A stretch of 64,000 nt of DNA from JAPOKJ01 sp043767985 (GTDB lineage Bacteria; Pseudomonadota; Gammaproteobacteria; Burkholderiales; Burkholderiaceae_E), in the NCBI GenBank assembly GCA_043767985.1, contig JAYVKZ010000324.1:1-64000 (forward strand), given 5' to 3'. A program made the translations under genes and the position numbers. The number at the start of each line of letters is the position of its first letter. Within the stretch, counting starts at the first letter, position 1. The notes beneath the pieces were generated by a model. It was not told the DNA's origin. It searched no databases and saw nothing but the letters and a program-made list of their open reading frames with translations. This document shows positions 42,802 through 52,264 of this stretch, in pieces.

Positions 42802-42834
42802 ACGATAAATGGTGAATTTACGCGGTACAGGCCA

Positions 42835-42879
42835 TTGACATTAATATATCAAACAATATAATATAAGTCAACATATTAA
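42835..42879 (+). promoter_or_regulatory. Consensus sigma-70 promoter and AT-rich BigR operator region
   Basis: Perfect TTGACA (42835-42840), a 16-base spacer and perfect TATAAT (42857-42862) drive the blh gene. TTAATAT (42841-42847) and ATATTAA (42873-42879) are inverted copies on both sides of the -10. A promoter this good needs tight repression, fitting control by the adjacent BigR-like protein. The exact operator cannot be fixed by eye. Confidence 0.7.
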
Positions 42880-42900
42880 CTACATGAGGGATTGCCGAGT

Positions 42901-43782
42901 ATGAATAGCCGCATCACAACGCAAGCATTTTTTGATCCCAGCACCTGGACCGTGACCTACGTCGTATCAAACAATGCGGATCGCCACGCAGCCATCATCG
43001 ATCCTGTGCTGGACTACGATTTCAAGTCTGGCAGCACCAGCACCGTCTCTGCAGACTTGGTGGTGAGCTACCTCAAAGCGCAAAATTTGACGGTTGACTG
43101 GATTCTTGAAACCCATGCCCACGCCGACCATTTGTCTGGCGCGTATTACCTGAAGGAGCGGGTAGGTGGGCGAATCGCCATTGGCGAAAACATTCGCACC
43201 GTGCAGTCCACCTTTAAGGCTGTGTTCAATCTGGGCGCCGAATTTTCAACCGATGGCAGGCAGTTTGACCACCTTCTCAGCGACGGAGAGGTTTTCAATA
43301 TTGGCAATGTCCAAGCTGTTGTCATGCTGGTGCCCGGCCACACCCCCGCCGACGTGGCCTACCGAATTGAGGACTCAGTTTTTGTCGGTGATACGCTGTT
43401 CATGCCCGATGTAGGCACGGCGCGCGCAGACTTTCCCGGCGGCGATGCGCACGCATTGTATCGGTCAATCCACAAAGTATTGGCCTTGCCGCTTGAGACC
43501 CAATTATTTGTTTGCCATGACTACCCGCCCGCATCGCGCAATGCACAATGGCAAACTACTGTGGCCGAGCAGCGCGAGAAAAATATTCATGTGCGGGATG
43601 GTGTTTCAGAAGAACAGTTTGTAGCCATGCGCACCGCACGGGACGGCACGCTTGAAATGCCTTCGCTGATCATTCCTGCCATACAGGTCAATGTACGTGC
43701 AGGTGAGATGCCCGATCCTGAGGCCAACGGTGTTCGGTATCTAAAAGTTCCATTGAATACGCTTGGTGGGAAAGTACATTAG
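42901..43782 (+). CDS. blh: Persulfide dioxygenase-like MBL-fold protein (Blh/ETHE1 group)
   Basis: 293-residue metallo-beta-lactamase-fold enzyme of the kind found with BigR. Metal motif THAHADHLSG near residue 71-80, then His in PGHTPADV, Asp in FVGDTLF and His in VCHDYPPAS. It is expected to oxidise glutathione persulfide to sulfite in sulfide detoxification. The ATG at 42901 is taken over a TTG at 42892 because GAGGG is 11 bases from the former and only 2 from the latter. Divergent from bigR and convergent, with a 7-base gap, with the thiolase gene. Confidence 0.88.
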   Translation: MNSRITTQAFFDPSTWTVTYVVSNNADRHAAIIDPVLDYDFKSGSTSTVSADLVVSYLKAQNLTVDWILETHAHADHLSGAYYLKERVGGRIAIGENIRTVQSTFKAVFNLGAEFSTDGRQFDHLLSDGEVFNIGNVQAVVMLVPGHTPADVAYRIEDSVFVGDTLFMPDVGTARADFPGGDAHALYRSIHKVLALPLETQLFVCHDYPPASRNAQWQTTVAEQREKNIHVRDGVSEEQFVAMRTARDGTLEMPSLIIPAIQVNVRAGEMPDPEANGVRYLKVPLNTLGGKVH

Positions 43783-43789
43783 TGGGGTA

Positions 43790-44971
43790 TTAAATCATTT
43801 CCACGGCCATGGCAACCGCTTCGCCGCCGCCAATACACAGCGACGCAATACCACGCTTGCCACCGGTTTTACGAAGGCCACCTAATAAGGTCACGAGAAT
43901 ACGGGCACCGGAAGCACCAATAGGATGGCCCAGCGCAACTGCGCCGCCATGGATATTGACTTTGTCATGCGTGAGCTTGTGCTCCACCATTGCTGCCATG
44001 GTGACGGCAGCAAAGGCTTCATTGATTTCCCAAAGATCGACTTCGCTGCTTTTCCAGGCAGCCTTGTCGAGCACTTTTTGGATTGCCCCAGCGGGAGCGG
44101 TGGTGAACCATTCTGGCTGATGTGCATGGGTGGAATGGGCAATGATGCGAGCGATCGGTTGCAGGCCTTTTTTAGCCGCAGTCGATGCTTTCATCAGCAC
44201 TAGGGCCGCTGCACCGTCGGAGATCGACGAAGCATTGGCCGCAGTGATCGTGCCGTCTTTCTTGAACGCCGGTTTCAGGCCAGGAATCTTGTCGAGCTTA
44301 GCTTTGAAAGGCTGCTCGTCTTTATCGATCAGGTTTTCACCGGTCTTGGAGACCACCTTGACGGGGGCCATCTCCCAGGTAAAGCTGCCGTCGGAGTTAG
44401 CCCGCATGGCACGTTCCGTCGAAGTGATTGCAAACTGATCTTGCGCTTCACGGGTAAATTTGTACTTGTCGACACAGTTCTCGGCGAAGACGCCCATGGC
44501 GACACCTTTTTGGTAGGCATCTTCCAAACCGTCCATCGCCATATGGTCATAGGTGGTAAACGCGCCGTAACGGATACCTTTGCGGGCACTCAACATGAGG
44601 TGCGGGGCATTGGTCATGCTCTCCATGCCACCTGCAATCATAATGTCGTGACTACCGACTGTGACCAAGTCGGCGGCCATCATGACGGCCTTTAGGCCTG
44701 AACCGCACATTTTCGAAAGGGTGACGGCGCCAACGGACTGGGGCAAGCCCGCCGCCAAGGTCGCTTGGCGCGCTGGCGCTTGGCCGAGGCCCGCCATCAG
44801 GCAATTACCAAAAAACACTTCCCCAACCTCTTCCCCCTTGATACCCGCTCGATCCACCGCCGCCTTGATCGCCACTGCGCCTAGTTGAACTGCGCTATGG
44901 GACGCAAAATCACCCAGCAAACTTCCGATAGGAGTGCGGGCAGCCGATACGATAACGATAGGGTCTTGCAT
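43790..44971 (-). CDS. Acetyl-CoA C-acetyltransferase (thiolase)
   Basis: 393-residue thiolase, full length. Nucleophile Cys in SKMCGSGLKAV (about residue 89), INEAFA near 319, His in GHPIGASGAR (about 350) and second Cys in ASLCIGGGEAVA (about 380). It splits acetoacetyl-CoA into two acetyl-CoA or runs the reverse for polyhydroxybutyrate. The nearby acetoacetyl-CoA synthetase and isovaleryl-CoA dehydrogenase favour the degradative direction. Confidence 0.92.
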   Translation of the reverse strand: MQDPIVIVSAARTPIGSLLGDFASHSAVQLGAVAIKAAVDRAGIKGEEVGEVFFGNCLMAGLGQAPARQATLAAGLPQSVGAVTLSKMCGSGLKAVMMAADLVTVGSHDIMIAGGMESMTNAPHLMLSARKGIRYGAFTTYDHMAMDGLEDAYQKGVAMGVFAENCVDKYKFTREAQDQFAITSTERAMRANSDGSFTWEMAPVKVVSKTGENLIDKDEQPFKAKLDKIPGLKPAFKKDGTITAANASSISDGAAALVLMKASTAAKKGLQPIARIIAHSTHAHQPEWFTTAPAGAIQKVLDKAAWKSSEVDLWEINEAFAAVTMAAMVEHKLTHDKVNIHGGAVALGHPIGASGARILVTLLGGLRKTGGKRGIASLCIGGGEAVAMAVEMI

Positions 44972-45175
44972 GTCAGTGTCGTTCTATTTTGTAAGGGAGT
45001 CAGATTGTCGCGCCGCTTTTGCGGCAATGCAACATCTGGATTCACTTTTCCACGCAATCTTTTGGATGAGGTGCTCTAAACTCGTCGCTCAGCGGCGACT
45101 TTGACGCAGAACCCTCAGCATTTTGGTGAACTCTTTCCTTGTTAGGCCGAATTTCTTGGCGATGAACCTGGGTTT

Positions 45176-45904
45176 TCAGGCAAGCAAGAAGGTCAACAAC
45201 AGCAGGTTCACAATGGCGGGCTGCTCTAAGGTGCTGATATGCCCACAATCCTCGATCACTTCGAAACGACAGTCTTGGCGATGACGACGAATCGCCGCCG
45301 CGATGGCTTCATGGTCAGCGACCGTGGTCAACGTATCTTGTCGACCACAGGCGACCAGGGTGGGACAGGCGACTCGCGAAAGATCGGGCAGGGAGTCGGG
45401 GCGACTCATCATAGCCTCTTGTTGAGCGATTTGCGCTTGATGACCAAGCGCTTTGGCCATCGCCATCGTGACCCCGGCGATTTCGGGCACGTTCACATGA
45501 CTTGGCGCGAGAAAGCGCACGGGTAGGCTTTGGCTAAAGGCTTCCATCCCCAGTGTGGCGGCCTTGGCGCGGTCTGCCAGTCGCCCTTGTCGGTGGGCGT
45601 CATTATCGGGTGTGGCGCGGGTGTCGAGCAACGCTAGGTTAATGAGGCGCTCCGGTGCCTGCCGCAAAAGCTCAAAGGCAATATAGCCACCCATCGACAA
45701 ACCAACACAATGAAACCGCTCTGGTTGGCTAGCCAAAATGCGCTCGCCGATGGCCTGCATCGAGGTTTCCTCTCGGAACATCATGATTTGGCAATCGAAT
45801 TTGTCTTTGAGCACTTCGAGTTGCGGCGCGTACAAACGCTCGTCACACAGATGGCCGGGGATGAACAGAAGGCGCTCTTTAGCGCTCGCATTACTCGCAT
45901 TCAT
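45176..45904 (-). CDS. Alpha/beta hydrolase
   Basis: 242-residue alpha/beta-hydrolase-fold protein. Nucleophile Ser in GLSMGGYIAF (about residue 69), Asp in CGRQDTLTT (about 187) and His in EDCGHIST (about 219). The oxyanion segment FIPGHLCDERLY is at the start. The ATG at 45904 comes one base after the acetoacetyl-CoA synthetase stop, so the two are coupled; an earlier ATG at 45943 lies inside that gene. Substrate unknown; a lipase-, haloperoxidase- or carboxylesterase-like role is possible. Confidence 0.83.
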   Translation of the reverse strand: MNASNASAKERLLFIPGHLCDERLYAPQLEVLKDKFDCQIMMFREETSMQAIGERILASQPERFHCVGLSMGGYIAFELLRQAPERLINLALLDTRATPDNDAHRQGRLADRAKAATLGMEAFSQSLPVRFLAPSHVNVPEIAGVTMAMAKALGHQAQIAQQEAMMSRPDSLPDLSRVACPTLVACGRQDTLTTVADHEAIAAAIRRHRQDCRFEVIEDCGHISTLEQPAIVNLLLLTFLLA

Positions 45905-45905
45905 G

Positions 45906-48038
45906 TCAGGACTTACCGTAGGTGAAGGTGCTGGAGAAATCAATAATCCAATCGATGCTGTGCGGGTTCGCCATGGAGTCGCGATTCACCGCCTTCTCGA
46001 GCGGATGACCGAGCAAAATCCGTTTCACGGGCACCTCGAGTTTCTTGCCGGTCATGGTGCGCGGCACTTCGGGAATCGCGTAGGCCACATTGGGGACGTG
46101 ACGGGCGGAGAGCTTGGTTTTAATGGCACTCAAAATTCGCTCGCCCAATTCGGCTGGCATGCCGGTGTTACCGCTTGCAGCCTCGGCGCCAGTCTTGGCA
46201 GGCCCTTTGGGGACGACGCTGGTTGAGGCAAAGCTCGGATCGCGCAACACCACAAACAGCGCCAAGAACGAAGGTTTGCCAAGATATTCAAGATCCACGA
46301 CCAAAGAGTCGGCCACCTCCGTGAACTCTTCTACCACCCGGTACAGCTCACTGGTCCCCATACGGATACCGTAGCGGTTAATGGTGGAGTCACTGCGGCC
46401 GTAAATTTTCGAAGTCACGCTTTCTTTGCGCTCGTTCAATTGCAGCCAATCGCCATGACGCCAGACGCCTGGATAGAGATCGAAATAGCTATTGAAGTAC
46501 CGGCTGCCATCGTCATAGCCCCAGAAATACAGGGGCATGGAGGGAATCGGTTGCTTGCAGACTAACTCGCCCACCTGTCCCCGCAGGGACTTGCCTTCTT
46601 CATCGTAGGAATCAACATCGGTGGCCAAGCAACGGCATTGCATCTCGCCAGAATAGATGGGCAGCGTCGGCGAGCTACACAGGAACGCCGCACCCGGGTC
46701 GGTACCCCCTGAGATTGAACACAGAGCAATGTCTTTGCCGATGCCTTGATAAATCCACTCATGGCATTCCTCGCTCAGGGGCGATCCCGTGGAGCCGACG
46801 GAGCGTACCCTACTTAAGTCGAATTTTTTCGAAGGGTTCAAGCCAGCCTTAATGCACTGGGCCACAAAGGCCGGGCTAGTACCGAAGAACGTCGCTTTTT
46901 CACGCGCTGCGAATTCAAAGGGCGCATGTAGATCTGGGTAGCCTGGGTTGCCATCAAAGAGCAAGACGGTGGCCCCCGTACCAAGCGTGGTGACCAACAG
47001 ATTCCACATAATCCAACCGGTGGACGAGAACCAGTAAAAGCGGTCTTGCGGGCCAACATCCAAGTGAATGCCGGTTCCTTTGTAGGACTCGATGGTTGCA
47101 CCGCCGTGCGAGTGCACGATGGGCTTCGGCATACCTGTTGTGCCCGAGGAATAGACAATCCACAAAGGCGTATTGAATTCAACCGGCAGGTAATGGGGCG
47201 TTGCGACTTTGGCGTCCACCATCGCTTGGTGCCAATCGAGCACGCGGACCGGCCGATTCAAGCCACTCACATCCAGGCTGGCGCCTGCCGTCAAGTTGTC
47301 GACAAAAATGACCGCCTCAACGCTGGGTAAGGCTTGCAAGATCTCGAGCAAAGTGTCGCGCCGATCAAAGCCTTTACCGCCATAGAAATACCCATCGACC
47401 GCGAAGATCACTTTGGGCTCAATTTGTTGGAAGCGGTCGGCCACACTCACCGTGCCCATATCAGGCGAGCAACTCGACCAAATTGCGCCTAGGGAAGCCA
47501 CCGCATTCAAAGCGACGACCGTATGGGGAATATTAGGCATGTAGGACACGACCCGATCACCCTTGCTGACGCCCAGGGCCTTCAAGGTTTGAGCCATCGA
47601 CGCGACCTGCTGCTCAAGTGATGACCAGGAGATCGCGCCGCGCGTAAGACGCTCGCTGCGGTAGATCAAGGCAGGTCGTTTGCGCGAGGCTGCATCACTG
47701 GCCCGCGCCATCATGTGCTCGGCATAGTTAAGCGTTGCGCCTTCGAACCAACGGGTGCCAGGCATTTTGTTGGCATTGAGAATACGTTGATAAGGCGTGT
47801 GCACCTTCATGGGCGCGAACTGCCAGAAGGCCTCCCAAAACACCTCAATGTCCTTGACCGACCATTCCCAGAGCTCCTCGTAGTTTTTAAAGCTCAAGCC
47901 CTTGTGCTGGTATAACCAAGCCTCAAAGCGTTTGAGTTGCGAGCCTGCAATGCGCGCTTGCGAGGGACGCCAAAGGACTTTAGGGGTAGATGGTTTAGCG
48001 AGAGCTAGATCGTTGGAAACAGATGTCTTGATGGACAT
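45906..48038 (-). CDS. aacS: Acetoacetyl-CoA synthetase
   Basis: 710-residue AMP-forming ligase that activates acetoacetate. N-terminal ACS-type domain, adenylation motif YSSGTTGMPKPIVHSHGG near residue 295, ISGGTDPGAAFL near 440 and the late motif GRSDSTINRYGIRMGTSE. The C-terminal Lys lies in MTGKKLEVPVKR. It is some 50 residues longer than usual, partly from a low-complexity insert near 620-645 (VPKGPAKTGAEAASG). With thiolase downstream it would complete acetoacetate use to acetyl-CoA. Confidence 0.92.
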   Translation of the reverse strand: MSIKTSVSNDLALAKPSTPKVLWRPSQARIAGSQLKRFEAWLYQHKGLSFKNYEELWEWSVKDIEVFWEAFWQFAPMKVHTPYQRILNANKMPGTRWFEGATLNYAEHMMARASDAASRKRPALIYRSERLTRGAISWSSLEQQVASMAQTLKALGVSKGDRVVSYMPNIPHTVVALNAVASLGAIWSSCSPDMGTVSVADRFQQIEPKVIFAVDGYFYGGKGFDRRDTLLEILQALPSVEAVIFVDNLTAGASLDVSGLNRPVRVLDWHQAMVDAKVATPHYLPVEFNTPLWIVYSSGTTGMPKPIVHSHGGATIESYKGTGIHLDVGPQDRFYWFSSTGWIMWNLLVTTLGTGATVLLFDGNPGYPDLHAPFEFAAREKATFFGTSPAFVAQCIKAGLNPSKKFDLSRVRSVGSTGSPLSEECHEWIYQGIGKDIALCSISGGTDPGAAFLCSSPTLPIYSGEMQCRCLATDVDSYDEEGKSLRGQVGELVCKQPIPSMPLYFWGYDDGSRYFNSYFDLYPGVWRHGDWLQLNERKESVTSKIYGRSDSTINRYGIRMGTSELYRVVEEFTEVADSLVVDLEYLGKPSFLALFVVLRDPSFASTSVVPKGPAKTGAEAASGNTGMPAELGERILSAIKTKLSARHVPNVAYAIPEVPRTMTGKKLEVPVKRILLGHPLEKAVNRDSMANPHSIDWIIDFSSTFTYGKS

Positions 48039-48066
48039 TGAGGCGGGCCTTGAAGATTAGCGCATA

Positions 48067-48762
48067 CTATTTCTTTAGGCGCTCATTTTGAGGGAACATC
48101 GCCTTCTTGGCGGCATCATCCATGTCCGCCTTAAAAGCATGCTTCGTTTTCATGGCCTCGGCGCGAACCGCTGCAGGCCTCGCAGAGATCTCGTCGAGCA
48201 GTCGCTTCACATTGGGAAAACTCGCCCAAGTGGCATCACCGGTGCCAAGCACAAAAGGAAGGACGCGGGCCCAGCCCCAAAACGCCATATCAACCACCGA
48301 ATATTGTGCACCAAGCATGTAATGGTTATGAGACAAATGCTTTTCCAAGACGTTCCAATGGCGGTGCGCCTCATAGTCGTAACGATTGAGCGCATATTCC
48401 TTAGGCTCCGGCGCGGCATGCCTAAAATGCACCGATTGACCCGAGAACGGGCCAATGCCGCTGGCCACAAACATCATCCAAGAGAGCAGGGCGGCGCGAC
48501 CAGCGGCATCGCTTTGAGCGGGAACAAACTTGTTCTCGCGATCACCAAGATACAAAAGAATGGCATTGCTGTCGAAAACAGTCACGCCCTTGTCTTCAAT
48601 CGCTGGGACCTTGGAATTTGGGTTGACATGGGTGTAGCTGTCAGCATGCTGTTGCCCCATGCGAGTATCCACGGGCAGCGCTTCATAGGGAAGCCCAAGC
48701 TCCTCCAAAAGCAGGGCGACTTTCATCGGATTGGGCGCGGTATTGTAATAAAACTTCAGCAT
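48067..48762 (-). CDS. Glutathione S-transferase family protein
   Basis: 231-residue GST with a thioredoxin-like N-terminal domain (FYYNTAPNPMKVALLLEEL; Asn rather than Ser/Cys at the usual activation site) and NPNSKVPAIEDKG for the glutathione cis-Pro. It most resembles the YfcG/nu-class type, which has disulfide-bond oxidoreductase activity. Placed between isovaleryl-CoA dehydrogenase and acetoacetyl-CoA synthetase, where a maleylacetoacetate-isomerase-like role might be imagined, but the zeta-class motif is not visible. Confidence 0.85.
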   Translation of the reverse strand: MLKFYYNTAPNPMKVALLLEELGLPYEALPVDTRMGQQHADSYTHVNPNSKVPAIEDKGVTVFDSNAILLYLGDRENKFVPAQSDAAGRAALLSWMMFVASGIGPFSGQSVHFRHAAPEPKEYALNRYDYEAHRHWNVLEKHLSHNHYMLGAQYSVVDMAFWGWARVLPFVLGTGDATWASFPNVKRLLDEISARPAAVRAEAMKTKHAFKADMDDAAKKAMFPQNERLKK

Positions 48763-48823
48763 GGCTTCGGTGACCTTCGGATGGTTATCAGAGTGTTAAA
48801 CGCAACAAGACGTTTCGACCAGT

Positions 48824-50011
48824 CTACTTGGTTTCGGAAAACAGTTCACGTCCGATCAGCATCCGTCGAATCTCGGACGTGCCGGCACCAATCTCATAGA
48901 GCTTGGCGTCTCGCCACAAGCGCCCCGGTGAGTATTCATTGATATAGCCATTGCCACCTAGGCACTGAATCGCTTCACCGGCCATCCAAGTCGCCTTCTC
49001 CGCCGAGAATAGAATCGCGCCAGCGGCGTCCTTACGCAAACTTCGTACATCGACTTTGCCGTCGCGGCTCAAATCGCATTGCTTGCCCACTTCATAGACA
49101 TAGGCCCGTGTCGCCATCATGGTTGAGTACATATCGGCAAGCTTGCCCTGCATCAACTGGAACTCGCCAATCGGTTGGCCGAACTGTTTGCGGTCATGCA
49201 CATAGGGGATGACCACGTCCATGCAGGCGGACATGATGCCAAGCGGCCCACCAGAGAGCACGGCACGCTCAAAGTCCAAGCCACTCATCAACACATTAAC
49301 GCCCTTGCCCAAACCTCCCAGCACGTTTTCGGCGGGGACCTCACAGTCTTGAAACACCAGCTCACCGGTGTGGCTGCCGCGCATGCCAAGTTTGTCGAGC
49401 TTTTGGGCCACACTGAATCCTTTGAAGTGCTTTTCAACCAGGAAGGCGGTCATGCCGCGCGGGCCAGCCTCGAGATCGTTCTTGGCATAGATCACCATCA
49501 CATCGGCATCTGGGCCATTAGTGATCCACATCTTACTGCCATTGAGAACCCAGCGATCGCCTTTGAACTCAGCACGAGTTTTCATCGACACGACGTCTGA
49601 ACCCGCATTGGGTTCACTCATTGCGAGCGCGCCGATATACTCGCCGGAGATGAGCTTAGGCAAGTATTTGCGTTTTTGCTCCTCGGTCCCATTGCGAAAG
49701 ATTTGGTTGACGCAAAGATTGGAATGCGCGCCGTAGGACAGGCCCACAGACGCGGAGCCTCGCGAGATTTCCTCCATGGCCACGATATGGGCCAAATAAC
49801 CTAGGCCTGCACCACCGTACTCTTCTGAGACCGTCACCCCCAAGATGCCCATATCGCCCATCTTGCGCCAAAGGTCCATTGGAAACTGGTCGGTTTTATC
49901 GATCTGGCCCGCCCTCGGGGTGATCTCGGCGGCGACGAACTGCTGCAAACTATCACGCAACATGGCGACATCTTCGCCGAGGTCGAATTGCATTCCGGGC
50001 ATATTAGCCAT
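48824..50011 (-). CDS. liuA: Isovaleryl-CoA dehydrogenase
   Basis: 395-residue flavoprotein that converts isovaleryl-CoA to 3-methylcrotonyl-CoA in leucine breakdown. Diagnostic features are GAHSNLCVNQIFRNG and the catalytic Glu in DFERAVLSGGPLG (about residue 250), which in this enzyme takes the place of the C-terminal Glu of other acyl-CoA dehydrogenases (here EIGAGTSEIR instead of YEG). Methylcrotonyl-CoA carboxylase and HMG-CoA lyase are not in the window. Confidence 0.92.
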   Translation of the reverse strand: MANMPGMQFDLGEDVAMLRDSLQQFVAAEITPRAGQIDKTDQFPMDLWRKMGDMGILGVTVSEEYGGAGLGYLAHIVAMEEISRGSASVGLSYGAHSNLCVNQIFRNGTEEQKRKYLPKLISGEYIGALAMSEPNAGSDVVSMKTRAEFKGDRWVLNGSKMWITNGPDADVMVIYAKNDLEAGPRGMTAFLVEKHFKGFSVAQKLDKLGMRGSHTGELVFQDCEVPAENVLGGLGKGVNVLMSGLDFERAVLSGGPLGIMSACMDVVIPYVHDRKQFGQPIGEFQLMQGKLADMYSTMMATRAYVYEVGKQCDLSRDGKVDVRSLRKDAAGAILFSAEKATWMAGEAIQCLGGNGYINEYSPGRLWRDAKLYEIGAGTSEIRRMLIGRELFSETK

Positions 50012-50062
50012 AGAGCTCTCCTGCTTTAAGAGCCCGTATTGTAGGCAATTTTGGCGGCGTTT

Positions 50063-50881
50063 CTAGCGCGCCTGTAAATGAAGGCCAGCATCGAGTTGAA
50101 TGATCTCACCGGTCATGAGTGCAGCACCGGTACATATCCAAAAAATGGTCTCGGCAATTTCGGAGGGTTTGCCTACGCGCCTTAAAGGCGTACGTTCAAT
50201 TTGGTGGGCGGCACGCTTTTGATAACTCTCGGGTTGGAGACGTTCGACAAAGCCTTCGGCGACCAGCGCTGGGCACACCGCATTGACCCGAACTTCAGGA
50301 GCCAGGGCACGCGCCAGGCTTAAGGTCACCGCGTTCACGGCGGCTTTCGAGGCCCCATAGGCAAGGGAGGAGCCGCCGCCGTGAATGCCCGCATAGCTCG
50401 ACAGGTTGACGATCGAGGAGGTCGGTCCCTCTACATCTCCGGCGGACTGGGTCGCTGCGCGTAAAGCTTGTGAGGCGGCGCGGGCCATTTGAAAGGTGCC
50501 AATGGTGTTAACAGCATAGATCGCATGAAAATCAGCCGCATGAATGCCCTCTAAATCGGCCTCGTCGCAAAACCGAGTGATCCCGGCGGCGTTCACCAAT
50601 GCATCCATTCGCGCAAATCGCTCTAATGAGCTGGCGACCATGCTTCGGCACTGCCGGTCATCGGCGACATCGGCACGCACGACCAAGCTACGTTGAAGTG
50701 CGCCCGGGTCCTCTTGAGATAGCTCGACGATGCGCTCATGAGCCGCCCGTTCATTATTCTCGTCAAACACATTGAAGCTCACGTTCCAGCCCGCTTGCAA
50801 GAAACGGGTGGCGGTGGCCAAGCCGATGCCCGAGCCCGCACCGGTCACAAAGGCATGGCGAGTGACCGCGGTCGTCGTCAA
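50063..50881 (-). CDS. Short-chain dehydrogenase/reductase
   Basis: 272-residue NAD(P)-dependent SDR. Cofactor motif VTGAGSGIGLATA near residue 12, NAAGITR near 100, catalytic Ser in SSYAG and Tyr/Lys in AYGASKAAVN near 169-173. C-terminal ALMTGEIIQLDAGLHL is typical of 3-oxoacyl-ACP-reductase-like members. The start is uncertain: a TTG at 50881 overlaps the DctM stop (TTGA) with AAGGTG upstream, while a TTG at 50902 gives seven more residues. Co-transcribed with the TRAP transporter. Confidence 0.84.
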   Translation of the reverse strand: MTTTAVTRHAFVTGAGSGIGLATATRFLQAGWNVSFNVFDENNERAAHERIVELSQEDPGALQRSLVVRADVADDRQCRSMVASSLERFARMDALVNAAGITRFCDEADLEGIHAADFHAIYAVNTIGTFQMARAASQALRAATQSAGDVEGPTSSIVNLSSYAGIHGGGSSLAYGASKAAVNAVTLSLARALAPEVRVNAVCPALVAEGFVERLQPESYQKRAAHQIERTPLRRVGKPSEIAETIFWICTGAALMTGEIIQLDAGLHLQAR

Positions 50882-52191
50882 TGCGACACCTTGGGTAACC
50901 AAGTCACAATTGGCGGAAAGAAAATAATAATCAAAATCAGCAAGATCACGCAGCCAATAAAAGGCATGGCGGAGAGATAGATGTCCTTCATCGTAATGTG
51001 CGGCGGGGCAACGCCCTTCATCACAAACAAGAGTAAACCAAAAGGCGGCGTGGTGTAGCCGATTTCCAAGGCCAGGAGCATGATGATGCCAAACCAGGTG
51101 AGATCAAACCCTAGTGTCTTCGCCAGAGGGAAAAAGATCGGGGCGGTGAGCAACATCATGGACAGTTGGTCCATGAAACAACCCAAGAAGAGAATGATGC
51201 CGATCATCACAAACAGCATGGCCATGGGGCCAATGTCCCAGGTCAGCGCATAGTTGATCAAGCCTGAACTGGCGCCGGTGAAAGCCAGTACCTGGGCAAA
51301 GGTACTCGAGGCAAAAATAATCAGAAAGGACATCACTGTGACGCGCAGTGAAGACTCCAAGGCCTTGCGAATGGCCTGCCAGGTCAGCGTGCGATAGCAC
51401 AGCGCGAGGGCAATCACCATCATCACACCCAGGGCTGCAGCCTCGGTAGGAGTCGCCCATCCGACCAACATAATGGCCACCGAGCCGATGATGATGGTCA
51501 CCATCGGCGTGATGTCAAAAGCCCATAGCCGCAGCTTCTCGGCGCGCGATATTTTTTCTGCTTTGTAGGAGGGCGCCGCCGAAGGATCAATCTTCACCCA
51601 CACATAGATCAACACGGCATACATTAAGGCCAAGACCAAGCCCGGAATAATGCCTGCAATCAAGAGATCGCCAACATCGGTGCGACCTAGGGTTGCCAAC
51701 AGCACCGTCAGTGCTGAGGGTGGAATAATCACCGCCAGACCGCCGACCCCCATGATGGGGCCAATGGACAGGTATTTGTTATAGCCACGCTTAAGCATTT
51801 CAGGCACCATCAGGGAGCCGAGCAAGGCACAAGCACCCATGCTGGAGCCCGCCGGGCCTGCATAGGCGGTACCGCCTAAAAGCGTGACATAGGATAGCCG
51901 TGCCGGTACATTGCCGAGGAGTTTGTCGGTTGCATTAAAAAAGCGCTGCGCTAGCCCCGTGGTGAAGAAAAGATCGCCCATCAGTAAGAACATCGGGATC
52001 GGTACCAGCGCAAAACTAGTAATACCGCCAAAGCCGTTGTTGAGCACCTGAACAATGCCCTTCGTGCCTCCCATAAAAAGCATGGCGGCGATGACATTGA
52101 CACCGAGAAAGGCGATCGCGACCGGCAGGCCAATCAGCATTAGCCCGGTGACTGAGCCGAACAAGAGCGCGCAGGCCCAGTACCATTCCAT
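50878..52191 (-). CDS. dctM: TRAP transporter large permease (DctM)
   Basis: 437-residue membrane protein with about 12 hydrophobic helices, typical DctM length. Family motifs: AFALVPIPMFLLMGDLFF-like block near residue 58, GGTAYAGPAGSSMGACALLG near 106, GGLAVIIPPSALTVLLATL near 150 and FLGCFMDQLSMMLLTAPIFFP near 335. It carries the Na+-coupled transport step for a carboxylate delivered by DctP. Overlaps the downstream SDR start. Confidence 0.93.
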   Translation of the reverse strand: MEWYWACALLFGSVTGLMLIGLPVAIAFLGVNVIAAMLFMGGTKGIVQVLNNGFGGITSFALVPIPMFLLMGDLFFTTGLAQRFFNATDKLLGNVPARLSYVTLLGGTAYAGPAGSSMGACALLGSLMVPEMLKRGYNKYLSIGPIMGVGGLAVIIPPSALTVLLATLGRTDVGDLLIAGIIPGLVLALMYAVLIYVWVKIDPSAAPSYKAEKISRAEKLRLWAFDITPMVTIIIGSVAIMLVGWATPTEAAALGVMMVIALALCYRTLTWQAIRKALESSLRVTVMSFLIIFASSTFAQVLAFTGASSGLINYALTWDIGPMAMLFVMIGIILFLGCFMDQLSMMLLTAPIFFPLAKTLGFDLTWFGIIMLLALEIGYTTPPFGLLLFVMKGVAPPHITMKDIYLSAMPFIGCVILLILIIIFFPPIVTWLPKVSH

Positions 52192-52264
52192 AAAACTACC
52201 GTCCGGAGCAGATCGTAAAGGAGGCGCGCATCAAATACCGTGGAAAGAATTGATGAGGCATGAA

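Noticed and set aside
45084..45099. GTCGC/GCGAC stem in the gap between thiolase and alpha/beta hydrolase
   Set aside because: Short stem with no T-tract on the strand of the surrounding genes; likely chance.
47046..47330. Plus-strand open frames opposite acetoacetyl-CoA synthetase and other minus-strand genes
   Set aside because: GC-rich antisense shadows of conserved genes, with no ribosome sites or recognisable motifs.
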